A stretch of 64,000 nt of DNA. Source: Candidatus Bilamarchaeum dharawalense (GTDB taxonomy: Archaea > Micrarchaeota > Micrarchaeia > Anstonellales > Bilamarchaeaceae). The translations under genes were made by a program, and so were the position numbers. The DNA is taken from assembly GCA_902386555.1 (NCBI GenBank), contig CABMJJ010000007.1, forward strand, positions 1 through 64,000, in the 5' to 3' direction. This document shows, piece by piece, positions 52,148 to 60,600 of this stretch (the first letter of the stretch is position 1; every line of letters starts with the position of its first letter). The notes beneath the pieces are model-generated. The model had not been told where the DNA came from. It searched no databases and saw only the letters and a list, made by a program, of their open reading frames with translations.

Positions 52148-52243
52148 TTATTCTAGGAATTTTTTCCTTTGTATTTTTCCTTCTCTGTAGAGTCGGAACA
52201 CGCGGGAGATATCCAAATTGGTTTTTAATATCCATCCGAACAT
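52148..52243 (-). CDS. Possible 31-residue microprotein
   Basis: A short frame starting MFGWILKTNLDISRVFRLYR and ending RKKFLE has an ideal AGGTGA site five bases before its ATG. It is strongly basic and may form one amphipathic helix. It lies alone in the gap between nth and a lipoprotein gene. The ribosome binding site is the main support, and chance cannot be excluded for so short a frame. Confidence 0.4.
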   Translation of the reverse strand: MFGWILKTNLDISRVFRLYREGKIQRKKFLE

Positions 52244-52339
52244 ATTGGTCACCTTTTACATGGGGGATATCTCAACGTTAAGAGAATTTATAAACATTTG
52301 TACCAGTTTAATGGAAAAATAGTGTAAAAATACATAGAA

Positions 52340-53416
52340 TTAGGGGGTACTACCCTCAACACAGTGGTCCACATCGCAGAAATAGTCAACGCCACACTGT
52401 AGTTTTTGATAGGTTGTATCGTCTGCAATGCAATAATATTCGATAATTGTTTTTTTATCTTGACAAACATCGGTGTGTTCTAGTTTATCCTTACCTTTAG
52501 CAGTACCAACTTTGTAAATGTTAAAACCACCGTCACTATCATTGCAGGCACTCTTGACACATCGACCATCAAAACACTTGAAACCAGTTCCGCAATCGAT
52601 ATTTTCACTTGTGGCAGTGTTGTTTGGTAGACAATAATATTCCGTCAGAGTACTTGTGTCAACACATTCATCGAAATTTTCTGAGATCACCATTATGCCA
52701 AGAAGGGCAGTGGTCTTACCAGTGGATGAAATGTTTTTGCCGCCATCGTTTTCACTGCAACTATACTGCCTTAGCTCGCACCTACCAAGATTACAATAGT
52801 AACCAGGATTACATTGGATATTGATGGATTCCAATTTATCATTTTTACAATAATATTTTTTTACAAGATCATAGCTCATGCAAGTGTCTTTGTTGGTCCT
52901 ATTGGCAAATGTTGTAGTGTATGCGGTTGAGATATCCACTTCGCTAGGACCAACACAGGCCGAGACTGGGGTGATATTCTCATGATAGTTTGGATCAACA
53001 ATGCAGGCACCATTCATACAGATATTACCCAGACCACAGGGAATACCAACAAGAGAAATGTTACTGTCAGCACAATAGTATTCGGCCAATTGATTAGAAT
53101 CCATGCAATAATCAGTAAAACTCTCACTTCCTTTCGTTACAGTACCGATCATATTTTTGTTATTGCCACCATCGCTATCAATACAGTTTTCAACAACCAA
53201 ACAGGCTTTCTTATAGGCAATTTCAACATTTTCGTTTTCTGCATCACAATCGGTATTATAGGTTTGACCATCAACTCCACAAACTGGTCCAGTACAATTT
53301 TTCGGTATGACAATGGTATCATTGGTGTTGTTGGTTTGATTATCAACAGGAGGAGGATTGGTACAACCGAAAACAAATAACAGACCCAAAAGCAACAAAA
53401 GATAATGAATTCTCAT
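52340..53416 (-). CDS. Lipoprotein with a Kazal-like domain and four Cys-rich repeats
   Basis: The 358-residue precursor has a lipobox (LLFVFGCTN) and a Thr/Asn-rich linker. Residues about 40-72 form a Kazal-type protease-inhibitor pattern: CTGPVCGVDGQTYNTDC followed by a spacer and YKKAC. After that come four tandem repeats of about 65 residues, each with the layout C-x-DSDGG (or a variant), a D-x-C pair, an EYYC or KYYC word and C-x4-C-x4-C. The protein is probably displayed outside the cell, disulfide-bonded, and may inhibit proteases of neighbours or hosts. Confidence 0.8.
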   Translation of the reverse strand: MRIHYLLLLLGLLFVFGCTNPPPVDNQTNNTNDTIVIPKNCTGPVCGVDGQTYNTDCDAENENVEIAYKKACLVVENCIDSDGGNNKNMIGTVTKGSESFTDYCMDSNQLAEYYCADSNISLVGIPCGLGNICMNGACIVDPNYHENITPVSACVGPSEVDISTAYTTTFANRTNKDTCMSYDLVKKYYCKNDKLESINIQCNPGYYCNLGRCELRQYSCSENDGGKNISSTGKTTALLGIMVISENFDECVDTSTLTEYYCLPNNTATSENIDCGTGFKCFDGRCVKSACNDSDGGFNIYKVGTAKGKDKLEHTDVCQDKKTIIEYYCIADDTTYQKLQCGVDYFCDVDHCVEGSTP

Positions 53417-53437
53417 GAAACGGTTTTTCGTTTATAA

Positions 53438-54193
53438 TTATTTAAGCTTTACTAATTCATCAAAACCAGTCTGAAGACGTTTTTCTGTATAGGTCCACTC
53501 CATTAATTTCTTAAGATTGGAGATATCAGCGGCATTGTAGCGAACAAGCCTATCCAGCACAGTTTTGTCCTTGGTTTTTAGATAGGATTGCCACATGCGA
53601 ACTGCATCATAGCCATTCAGCCCCTTGAGATCGTCTTCACGTTCAAAACCAAATTTGGTTTCGATTTTCTTTAGGCCACCAGTAACATTAAGCGAAGCAA
53701 GAGCAAAACGAAGATCAACATGTAATTTTGGAAGACTGACGCCGGTAAAACTTTTTCTGATAAATGGAAGATCAAAAAAGGCCCCGTTGAAGGTGACCAC
53801 CGCATCATATTTTTGGATATCCATGACAAAGTCATCAAGATTTTGACCGTGGATATAGCTGTAAACTTTTTCACCATCATAGACACCGATAACCGTGATG
53901 TAATCAGTTGCACTTCCCAGACCGGTGGTTTCTATATCAAGATAGGCAACCTTGTTAAAGTGGGGAAATGCACGCCAGGATTCTCCGGAAGGAAGATTAT
54001 TGGCAAAATATTCTGCATCGCCAAGATGAAGTGCATTTTTTGAGCTGGCTAGTTTGGTGCAAAACATTTTGTGAAATTGGGATGAACCATAGTGTTCCAA
54101 AAAGTCATCCCAGGTGGTTATTCCATTCATCCAAAGTCTTCGCTCACGCCAGGGTCCAAAATTAGGAAGATGGATGAAGGTGTGTTCGAGCAT
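53438..54193 (-). CDS. RNase H-like 3'-5' exonuclease (YprB-type)
   Basis: The 251-residue protein has a DEDD-type exonuclease core: YLDIETTGLG (Asp and Glu, about residue 84), VTFNGAFFDLPFI (about 132-144) and LVRYNAADISNLKKLMEW (about 215-232). This matches the YprB/ribonuclease-H-like family. The N-terminal 75 residues include FGPWRERRLWMNGITTWDDF, a helix-hairpin-helix-like segment seen in the same family. Substrate unknown. It is divergent from the GTPase gene. Confidence 0.85.
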   Translation of the reverse strand: MLEHTFIHLPNFGPWRERRLWMNGITTWDDFLEHYGSSQFHKMFCTKLASSKNALHLGDAEYFANNLPSGESWRAFPHFNKVAYLDIETTGLGSATDYITVIGVYDGEKVYSYIHGQNLDDFVMDIQKYDAVVTFNGAFFDLPFIRKSFTGVSLPKLHVDLRFALASLNVTGGLKKIETKFGFEREDDLKGLNGYDAVRMWQSYLKTKDKTVLDRLVRYNAADISNLKKLMEWTYTEKRLQTGFDELVKLK

Positions 54194-54269
54194 GTTTTTT
54201 TATTGCTAAAAATGGTTATTAAACTAATCAGTTAATTGGATGTATATGGTAGGAAGAGAAAGAGGCAAG

Positions 54270-55007
54270 ATGAATCCTTGGTTTTCACTAAAAAAAATGA
54301 TTCACGGTGTGGATGTTGTTATCGAGGTAATCGATGCCAGAGATATGGACAAGACAAGATTGCCGCTTGCTGAAAAATGGTCAGGATCAAAAAGATTACT
54401 GATGGTTGCAAATAAAACTGATCTTCTTCCAAAAGGGACACATCTTCCAAAACTGGAAAATGGTGGAGTCTACATAAGCGCAAAAACGTGCGATGAAGAG
54501 GAAGGGAAAAAACTAGTGAGACTAATACTCGCAAGAACAGAAAATCGTCCGGCCAAAGCTCTGATAATAGGCTATCCAAACGTCGGAAAAAGTACTCTGA
54601 TTAACATGCTGGTACATAGAAAAGTGGCCAGGGTATCAGCAGTGGCCGGAACAACAAAAAATATGCAATGGATAAATGTTGGACCGGAACTTATTGTTAC
54701 AGACTACCGCGGGATGTTCCCGGTTTTTGAAAAAAAGGATGAACTGGTTAGAAAAGGTGCGTTGAATGTCCAGGGTGATGAGGACAGATATGCCCATGGC
54801 TTTGCAGAAAAAATCCTGAAATCAGAACAGTTGAGAAAATGGCTTGAAAAAAAGTATGATGTTGATCTTAAGGATGCAAAAAATTCAGAAGAGTTGCTTG
54901 CAAAAATAGCTGAGAGAAGAAAATGGTTTTTGAAAGGCGGTGAACTTAACCTGCAGGAAGCTGCCCGGAATCTGGTACGTGCAATGATGGAAGCACCGGA
55001 AATGTAG
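54270..55007 (+). CDS. Circularly permuted GTPase (YlqF/RbgA-like)
   Basis: GTPases of this group assist large-subunit ribosome assembly. The order of motifs is permuted: NKTD (G4, about residue 50) comes first, then SAKT (G5), then GYPNVGKSTLI (G1, about 104-114) and DYRGMFP (G3-like, with DxxG). The length of about 245 residues lacks the long C-terminal domain of bacterial RbgA but includes a helical tail. I choose ATG 54270, since GAGG lies five bases upstream and family members start here; ATGs at 54240 and 54246 would add ten or eight residues. It is co-transcribed with hjc. Confidence 0.9.
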   Translation: MNPWFSLKKMIHGVDVVIEVIDARDMDKTRLPLAEKWSGSKRLLMVANKTDLLPKGTHLPKLENGGVYISAKTCDEEEGKKLVRLILARTENRPAKALIIGYPNVGKSTLINMLVHRKVARVSAVAGTTKNMQWINVGPELIVTDYRGMFPVFEKKDELVRKGALNVQGDEDRYAHGFAEKILKSEQLRKWLEKKYDVDLKDAKNSEELLAKIAERRKWFLKGGELNLQEAARNLVRAMMEAPEM

Positions 55008-55016
55008 AGGAAAAAG

Positions 55017-55397
55017 ATGTTAACCTATAGAAAAGGATCCAGAGCGGAACGGGAACTGATAGACTATTTCTCAACACGGGGGTTCTGTGTAATTCGAGCC
55101 GCAGGCAGCGGGGTAAATTCCTTAAGCCCTGATATTCTAGTCTTTAAACGCGGCATGCAGATGGGGATAGAAGCTAAAGCCTGGGAAAAGGAAAACCTGA
55201 ACATTGATCATGAACAATTTTTGAACCTGAAAAAATGGGAAGATATTAGCGGCATCACCTGCTATGTTGGATGGAGAAGAAACAGGGAGCCATGGCTCTT
55301 TTTACCTCTTGGAATTTTCAAAGAAAACAGTAAATCATTTGCAATAAACTGGGAGAATGCCAAGGGATTGGGAAAGAAATTAGAAGAATTTATCTAG
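55017..55397 (+). CDS. hjc: Holliday junction resolvase Hjc
   Basis: Hjc cuts four-way DNA junctions in archaeal recombination. The 126-residue protein has YRKGSRAERELIDYFSTRGF with the first Glu, SPDILVF with the Asp and GIEAKAWE with the Glu-x-Lys pair of the PD-(D/E)xK nuclease core. The start follows the GTPase stop by nine bases with GAGG before the ATG. Its last four bases overlap a microprotein gene on the other strand. Confidence 0.95.
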   Translation: MLTYRKGSRAERELIDYFSTRGFCVIRAAGSGVNSLSPDILVFKRGMQMGIEAKAWEKENLNIDHEQFLNLKKWEDISGITCYVGWRRNREPWLFLPLGIFKENSKSFAINWENAKGLGKKLEEFI

Positions 55398-55525
55398 AGG
55401 AAATTTCTTTTGAAACAATCGGTACATACCCAGCACTCCCCGCTGGGAATGCCACTTGCACCATTTCCACACATTTGTATTACCGGATGAGTACCAGTTC
55501 CGCATCTACTACAAGATTGTGACAT
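55394..55525 (-). CDS. Zinc-ribbon microprotein
   Basis: A 43-residue protein with MSQSCSRCGTGTHPVIQMCG and, after a Gly/Ser loop, CWVCTDCFKRNFL. The two Cys pairs should bind zinc. It fills the gap between hjc and ubiX on the opposite strand. Family not recognised. Confidence 0.68.
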   Translation of the reverse strand: MSQSCSRCGTGTHPVIQMCGNGASGIPSGECWVCTDCFKRNFL

Positions 55526-55568
55526 GTATTCAACTAGAATAGAATGTTTAAAATTCTGTTGGAACCCA

Positions 55569-56111
55569 ATGGATATTATGCGTATTTTGGTAGTTATTTC
55601 TGGCGCATCGGGCCTGGAGTATGGTAAACGACTAGTTGAAGAAATGAAAAAAATGAGAATAGATATGAAAGTGGTTGTAAGTTCAGGTGCAAAAAAAGTT
55701 GCAGAAGCTGAAAATACAGAATTGCCAAAAGCAGATTATCAGGAAAACGACTTCTCTTGTCCATATGCATCTGGATCCAATCCGCCAGACGCTGTTGTTA
55801 TAATTCCATGTTCACTCAAGACCCTGGGTGAAATAGCAAATGGGGTGGGGAATAGTTTGATCACCAGAGCTTCGGAAGTTGCTCTTAAGGAGAGGAAAAA
55901 ACTTATTTTGGTGGTTCGAGAAACGCCCTATTCCCTAATTACCATAAGAAACATGGAAAGTGTGACTCTTGCTGGCGGAGTGATTCTACCTGCAACTCCG
56001 GGATTTTATGGAAAACCAAAAACAGTGGAAGATATGATTGATTTTGTTGTTGCAAGGGTACTGGATCAATTAGCTATCAGACATGATCTAAGTAAAAGAT
56101 GGAAAGGCTGA
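55569..56111 (+). CDS. ubiX: Flavin prenyltransferase UbiX
   Basis: UbiX joins dimethylallyl phosphate to FMN, making the prenyl-FMN cofactor of UbiD-type decarboxylases. The protein of 180 residues has RILVVISGASGLEYGKRL (FMN site), VVVSSGAKKVA, VIIPCSLKTLGEIANGVGNS and LVVRETPYSLITIRNME with the prenyl-binding Arg and Tyr. I choose ATG 55569 because an upstream ATG at 55524 lies within the divergent microprotein start; ATG 55578 is also possible. A UbiD gene lies 1.1 kb downstream, consistent with shared use. Confidence 0.95.
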   Translation: MDIMRILVVISGASGLEYGKRLVEEMKKMRIDMKVVVSSGAKKVAEAENTELPKADYQENDFSCPYASGSNPPDAVVIIPCSLKTLGEIANGVGNSLITRASEVALKERKKLILVVRETPYSLITIRNMESVTLAGGVILPATPGFYGKPKTVEDMIDFVVARVLDQLAIRHDLSKRWKG

Positions 56112-56150
56112 AAATTTATATATTTAAACATATTTATACACAATTTTACC

Positions 56151-57185
56151 ATGGGTGGAGAGCAAAAAATAGAGACCGCTAGAACAGATGGTAGCTCTTT
56201 AGTAGTCAGAAGAACCACTCTTCCTGCCCCAACAGGTTTAATGGGCCGTTTTTTAGGTCAGCTAGCTGAATTGGAACCTGCAACCCACATTCACCCACGT
56301 ACCATAGACGAAAATCGACTGTATAGAGTTTACAGTGAGATGAAAGGAAACATAGAGAAGGAGGATACATCAACAAAAACCAGACTTTTACTATTACTAC
56401 ATTCAACAAATCCAGATTCAGTAATAGAAACTCTTAGAAGGCAAGTGTTACTTGGTTTACTGGAGGACTTTTTAGATGAGAAGATAGTCGCCAAGGCAAT
56501 CAGAACTGAGCACATTAGAAAAGAATTTTTGTTTACCTTTGCTTTGAACACCGAACAGGAAGGACGGGTGGTGATAAAACTTGCAGAACCAACATGTGAT
56601 GTGCTTCGAAGAATATCAGAAACCCATGAAAAATCCTATGTGAGATTACGGGAGTTTTTAGATTACCTTCCAGATGACCAAAGAGCGAGATTTGATTTGG
56701 CAACTGCCCAATATCTTGATCATGGTGGGAAAAGATATGCCTATCGAATTCAATACGAAGGGAAAAATACTGTGTTGGTTATAGCCATGGCAAGTGCCAA
56801 TGAAGGAAACGGTGCTGCATTCCTCCCGATTATGAGGAAGGAAGCGGATCTCTACGAAATTGCACGACAGCAACCACTTAAGGTTTTACATGTGCCAGAT
56901 GTTTTTGGAGTTGTAGGAAAACTGGATGATGCTGGAATCGTGCTAACAGATATAACCAAAGGGGGAAATGCACGCCTAATGTGCATACAATGTAACACAG
57001 ATCTGATTCCACAGGAATTGGTTACAGACTATTACCAGGATATGGGGTTGTTACACCGAGTCATGTCAGATCACGGAGTTAGAAACTTTGATATCAGAGC
57101 AGAAGGGTCAGTTTATGTACAGCGAAGTTTGAAAGATGGTTTAACAAGGATATATGCATTGGATTTCGAGAATCTTGTTGATTGA
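56151..57185 (+). CDS. Orphan protein with kinase-like C-terminal half
   Basis: The 344-residue protein is not recognised as a known family. Its C-terminal part has a protein-kinase or aminoglycoside-phosphotransferase look: YQDMGLLHRVMSDHGVRNFD resembles a catalytic loop with its HG and N, and YALDFENLVD resembles the DFG/DFE metal site at the very end. The usual catalytic Asp of the loop (HGD) is replaced by Val, so activity is doubtful. A TATA-like TTTATATATTTAAA lies about 30 bases before the ATG. It separates ubiX from ubiD and overlaps no neighbour. Confidence 0.68.
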   Translation: MGGEQKIETARTDGSSLVVRRTTLPAPTGLMGRFLGQLAELEPATHIHPRTIDENRLYRVYSEMKGNIEKEDTSTKTRLLLLLHSTNPDSVIETLRRQVLLGLLEDFLDEKIVAKAIRTEHIRKEFLFTFALNTEQEGRVVIKLAEPTCDVLRRISETHEKSYVRLREFLDYLPDDQRARFDLATAQYLDHGGKRYAYRIQYEGKNTVLVIAMASANEGNGAAFLPIMRKEADLYEIARQQPLKVLHVPDVFGVVGKLDDAGIVLTDITKGGNARLMCIQCNTDLIPQELVTDYYQDMGLLHRVMSDHGVRNFDIRAEGSVYVQRSLKDGLTRIYALDFENLVD

Positions 57186-57217
57186 TTTATTTTAAATCTT
57201 GTAGGTTAATATTGTTC

Positions 57218-58516
57218 ATGCTTTCTTTTAGAGACTTTATTGAGAAATTAAGAAGACAGGGAAGAGTCAAAGAGATAAAAAAACAAGTATCAAAAAACCT
57301 TGACCTGGCTGGAATCATGTATGCATTAGACGGCAATGTGGTCTATGCACCCCAGGTTGAAAATTCAGATTTCAAAGCAGTTGGAAATGTTTTTTCAACT
57401 AGAGACCTGGTTTGCGAATATCTTGGAGTTGGAAAAGAGGAACTGATCCCAAAATTAGTTCATGCCATAGCAAATCCAACAAAGCCGACCCTTGTTAAAG
57501 AAGGACCAGTGCTTGAGAACAGCACAACCAAAGTGGACCTTAACCGATTGCCAGTACCCATCCATTTTGAAAAAGACGGGGGACCCTATTTCTCTTCCGC
57601 AATAGTAATCGCCCATGACAAGGAACTTGGTAGAAATCTATCTTTTCATAGAATGATGGTTATTGATAAGGACCGGGTAGTGATGAGAATTTTGAAACGA
57701 CATTTGCAGGAATTCATAACCCGAGCAGGTGGAGAATTGGATGTGGCGATTGTTGTTGGAGCACCGATTAACGTTCTTCTATCTGCTGCAATGTCAGTTC
57801 AGATAGGCCAGGACGAACTTGAATTTGCAAATTCTCTAACTCCAGTTAAAACAGTAAAACTGGGCAATGGAATAGAAGTTCCAGCAGATTGTGAATTTGC
57901 ATTTGAAGGTAGGATAACAAAAGAGCTTCACGATGAAGGTCCCTTTGTTGATTTAACTGAAACCTATGACATAGTTAGAAAACAGCAAGTGATGAAGATA
58001 ACAAAAATGTATCATAGAAACGATGCTCTTTGGCATGTTCTGCCCCCAGGGGGACTGGAACATAAAGTTTTGATGGGAATGCCAAGAGAACCCACAATTT
58101 TTACTGAAGTCAATAAGGTTTGCGAATGTAAACGAGTGAACATAACCCCCGGAGGATGTTCCTGGCTTCACGCGATTGTTTCAATAAAAAAGAAACATGA
58201 TGATGATGGTAAAAAAGCAATGGAAGCCGCATTTGCTGGCCACAAATCACTGAAACATGTGGTTATTGTTGACGATGACATTGATGTGGATAATCCCATG
58301 GATGTGGAATGGGCAATCGCCACAAGAATGCAGGCGGATAAAGACGTGATGATAAAAACAAAACAAAAAGGTTCATCATTGGATCCAAGCGCTGATCCGC
58401 ACACCTATGATACTACGAAGATGGGTATTGATGCAACAAAACCTCTTGTTGTCCACGGTAAAAATTTCACAAAAGCAAAGTGGAAAAAAATTGATTTGAA
58501 AAAATACGTGGATTAG
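57218..58516 (+). CDS. UbiD-family decarboxylase, probable anhydromevalonate phosphate decarboxylase
   Basis: UbiD enzymes use prenyl-FMN for reversible decarboxylation. The protein of about 432 residues starts FRDFIEKLRRQGRVKEIKK, has LPVPIHFEKDGGPYFSSAIV and the Glu-Arg-Glu region in ADCEFAFEGRITKELHDEGP, then FVDLTETYD. With both phosphomevalonate dehydratase subunits, UbiX and isopentenyl phosphate kinase in the same cluster, it most likely decarboxylates trans-anhydromevalonate 5-phosphate to isopentenyl phosphate. I choose ATG 57218 at the conserved N-terminus rather than a TTG overlapping the upstream stop. Confidence 0.9.
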   Translation: MLSFRDFIEKLRRQGRVKEIKKQVSKNLDLAGIMYALDGNVVYAPQVENSDFKAVGNVFSTRDLVCEYLGVGKEELIPKLVHAIANPTKPTLVKEGPVLENSTTKVDLNRLPVPIHFEKDGGPYFSSAIVIAHDKELGRNLSFHRMMVIDKDRVVMRILKRHLQEFITRAGGELDVAIVVGAPINVLLSAAMSVQIGQDELEFANSLTPVKTVKLGNGIEVPADCEFAFEGRITKELHDEGPFVDLTETYDIVRKQQVMKITKMYHRNDALWHVLPPGGLEHKVLMGMPREPTIFTEVNKVCECKRVNITPGGCSWLHAIVSIKKKHDDDGKKAMEAAFAGHKSLKHVVIVDDDIDVDNPMDVEWAIATRMQADKDVMIKTKQKGSSLDPSADPHTYDTTKMGIDATKPLVVHGKNFTKAKWKKIDLKKYVD

Positions 58517-58541
58517 TAGTAGGTGATTAAACACACAAATA

Positions 58542-58570
58542 AATACTTTTCGACACATATAGTATATAGC
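58542..58570 (+). promoter_or_regulatory. Promoter element resembling the PhoU-like gene promoter
   Basis: AATACTTTTCG, then ACATA and AGTATATA, closely match the segment at 5181-5205 before the PhoU-like gene, including an inverted ATACT...AGTAT pair. The element lies 8-36 bases before the start of the small membrane protein at 58578. It may be a shared regulator site plus TATA box. Confidence 0.45.
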
Positions 58571-58577
58571 TGATAAT

Positions 58578-58802
58578 ATGAAAAAACATGCTGGAAAGGC
58601 ATTCTACCTTGGCGTGATGACCCTGGTATTCGGGTTAATACTCATGGGTGCTGTCAACTTTGCAACCAACGTCAAAAGTGATGGATTTCTAGCAGACGTT
58701 TCAAAGAGCATGGTAAAGACCACAAGCGAGATATCTTTTGGACTGGTAGTTATAGGTGTTCTTGCACTAATTTTAGGAATTTTCATGCATACCAGAAATT
58801 AG
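58578..58802 (+). CDS. Two-helix small membrane protein, unknown
   Basis: The 74-residue protein has a basic N-terminus, a membrane helix at about 9-29, a short charged loop and a second helix at about 48-68. It lacks known motifs. It is placed between the UbiD and phosphomevalonate dehydratase genes but has its own promoter-like upstream region, similar to that of the PhoU-like gene at 5.2 kb. Confidence 0.65.
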   Translation: MKKHAGKAFYLGVMTLVFGLILMGAVNFATNVKSDGFLADVSKSMVKTTSEISFGLVVIGVLALILGIFMHTRN

Positions 58803-58854
58803 TTTAATAAATAAAGTTTCAGATTCTATTACCTACAGATCAGGGTGTATGCTA

Positions 58855-60027
58855 ATGAAATTAACAAAAGAAGAACAACAAATGTTTAACGGAGAGATGG
58901 GCGAAGCAGCTCAGCAATCCATGGAAATTCTTGTGGCATTGGGCAAGATATATGGTGCTGAAAAGATGGTAGAGATTAGCAGTGCGCAAATTTCTGGAGT
59001 GTCCTACAAGACCATTGGTCAGGCAGGCCTTGAATATTTAGATGATCTTGCCAGGAAAGGTGCCAGGGTAAAGATTCCAACTTTTCTAAATCCTGCTGGC
59101 ATGGATGTGGAACAATGGGAGGAAATGAGAATCCCAAAAGATTTCGCAAAAAAACAACTTGAAGTTTTGGATGCCTATGGAAAGATGGGCATAATGAAAA
59201 CCTGTACCTGCACCCCCTATTTCATTGGTATACGACCAAAAAAAGGCGAACATGTTGCCTGGGCCGAATCCAGTGCAGTTGCTTTTTGCAATTCAGTTTT
59301 AGGTGCACGAACAAATCGTGAAGGAGGACCATCTGCCCTGGCCGGTGCCATTTGTGGTGTAACGCCAGAGTATGGTTTGCACAAAGATGAAAATCGGGTT
59401 GCAAAGCTATTGGTAACTGTAAAATGCGAACTCAAAACAGTGGCTGATTTTGGTGCCCTTGGTTCCTATGTTGGGAAAATGGCAAAAACCAATTACCCGG
59501 CATTTGAGGGGATAAAATCAAACAAAGAAGAGCATCTTAAGGTCCTGGGTGCTTCCATGGCAGCAACCGGCTCAGTACCATTATTTTTTATTAAAGGAGT
59601 GACACCAGAGTGGAATATTGCTGACGACGCTCAGAGAATTGAGATTACTGAAAAGGAATTGAAGGCAACGCGAGCAGAGATTGACTCTAAACTAAAACCA
59701 AACCTGGTGACCATCGGCTGCCCTCATGCCTCGTTGGACGAGATAGGACAAATAGCAGAGATGGTTAGTAAAAAGAAACCAACCTGCGAATTTTGGGTTT
59801 GCACTGCAAGAAAAACAAAGGAAGATGCAATAAAAAAAGGATATGAGAAACCAATTCTAGCGGCAGGTGGAAGAATAGTAGCTGATACCTGCATGGTAGT
59901 CTGCCCACTTGAGCAGATGGGATATCAAATTACCGGTACCAATTCGGGTAAGGCAGCAGCCTATTTACCAAATTTATGCAAACAACGGGTAGCATTTGGC
60001 GATGCTGAAGATATCCTCTATAGGTGA
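58855..60027 (+). CDS. Phosphomevalonate dehydratase large subunit (aconitase X)
   Basis: With its small subunit this enzyme dehydrates mevalonate 5-phosphate to trans-anhydromevalonate 5-phosphate in the alternative archaeal mevalonate pathway. The 390-residue AcnX-type protein has LTKEEQQMFNGEMGEAAQQS, CTCTPYFIG (likely cluster Cys), ESSAVAFCNSVLGARTNREG, TIGCPHASLDEIGQIAE and VADTCMVVCPLEQMG with further cluster Cys. I choose ATG 58855, seven bases after GGGTG. A membrane-protein gene separates it from the small-subunit gene. Confidence 0.93.
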   Translation: MKLTKEEQQMFNGEMGEAAQQSMEILVALGKIYGAEKMVEISSAQISGVSYKTIGQAGLEYLDDLARKGARVKIPTFLNPAGMDVEQWEEMRIPKDFAKKQLEVLDAYGKMGIMKTCTCTPYFIGIRPKKGEHVAWAESSAVAFCNSVLGARTNREGGPSALAGAICGVTPEYGLHKDENRVAKLLVTVKCELKTVADFGALGSYVGKMAKTNYPAFEGIKSNKEEHLKVLGASMAATGSVPLFFIKGVTPEWNIADDAQRIEITEKELKATRAEIDSKLKPNLVTIGCPHASLDEIGQIAEMVSKKKPTCEFWVCTARKTKEDAIKKGYEKPILAAGGRIVADTCMVVCPLEQMGYQITGTNSGKAAAYLPNLCKQRVAFGDAEDILYR

Positions 60028-60031
60028 AGGG

Positions 60032-60592
60032 ATGATTCCGAAAAAATCTTCTCAAAAATATAGCAGCATCATTTTCTATGTTGGTTTAGTGGCCATGGGA
60101 ATTCTCATCGCAGGAGTGCTATCAGAACCAGCATCATTACTCCAGAAAATACTATTTTTTCTTGGAGCTTTAGGTCTAACGGTAGTTGCCCATGGAAATA
60201 AACAATTGATGCTATTTGTACTCCAAATTATCATTTGTTTGGGTTCCATTTTAGCGTTTTTGGATATTGGAGACATGGTTAAATACGCCATCCTACTGGG
60301 TGCAGGTATTTTTGTAATTGGCCATGTTGTGATGACCAAAAAGTATAAAAAAGATAGATGGGGACCGATCTGCATTGTCGGTTTGATGCTCATAGCTGCG
60401 GGAATGGCAACCAACGCAGCGACCTACCCACTTTATTTTGGATTGTTCCTAGCCATGGGAAGTATCTTGGTTGCATTTTACTCGTTCATGGATTATGTTT
60501 ATAATAAGGATAAGATTGCAATTATCTGGTTGATTTTGAACCTGATTTTTGCAATAAATCCAATATTGCTTGTTATTTCGATAGTAAAATGA
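60032..60592 (+). CDS. Six-helix membrane protein between dehydratase subunits
   Basis: The 186-residue protein has about six membrane helices, for example around residues 15-32, 40-57, 62-82, 90-108, 118-134 and 140-185 (paired), with no catalytic motif visible. It starts four bases after the stop of the dehydratase large subunit and ends eight bases before the small subunit start, with AGGTGA before its ATG, so all three are in one transcript. Function unknown; its place suggests a link with isoprenoid synthesis. Confidence 0.75.
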   Translation: MIPKKSSQKYSSIIFYVGLVAMGILIAGVLSEPASLLQKILFFLGALGLTVVAHGNKQLMLFVLQIIICLGSILAFLDIGDMVKYAILLGAGIFVIGHVVMTKKYKKDRWGPICIVGLMLIAAGMATNAATYPLYFGLFLAMGSILVAFYSFMDYVYNKDKIAIIWLILNLIFAINPILLVISIVK

Positions 60593-60600
60593 GGGATATA

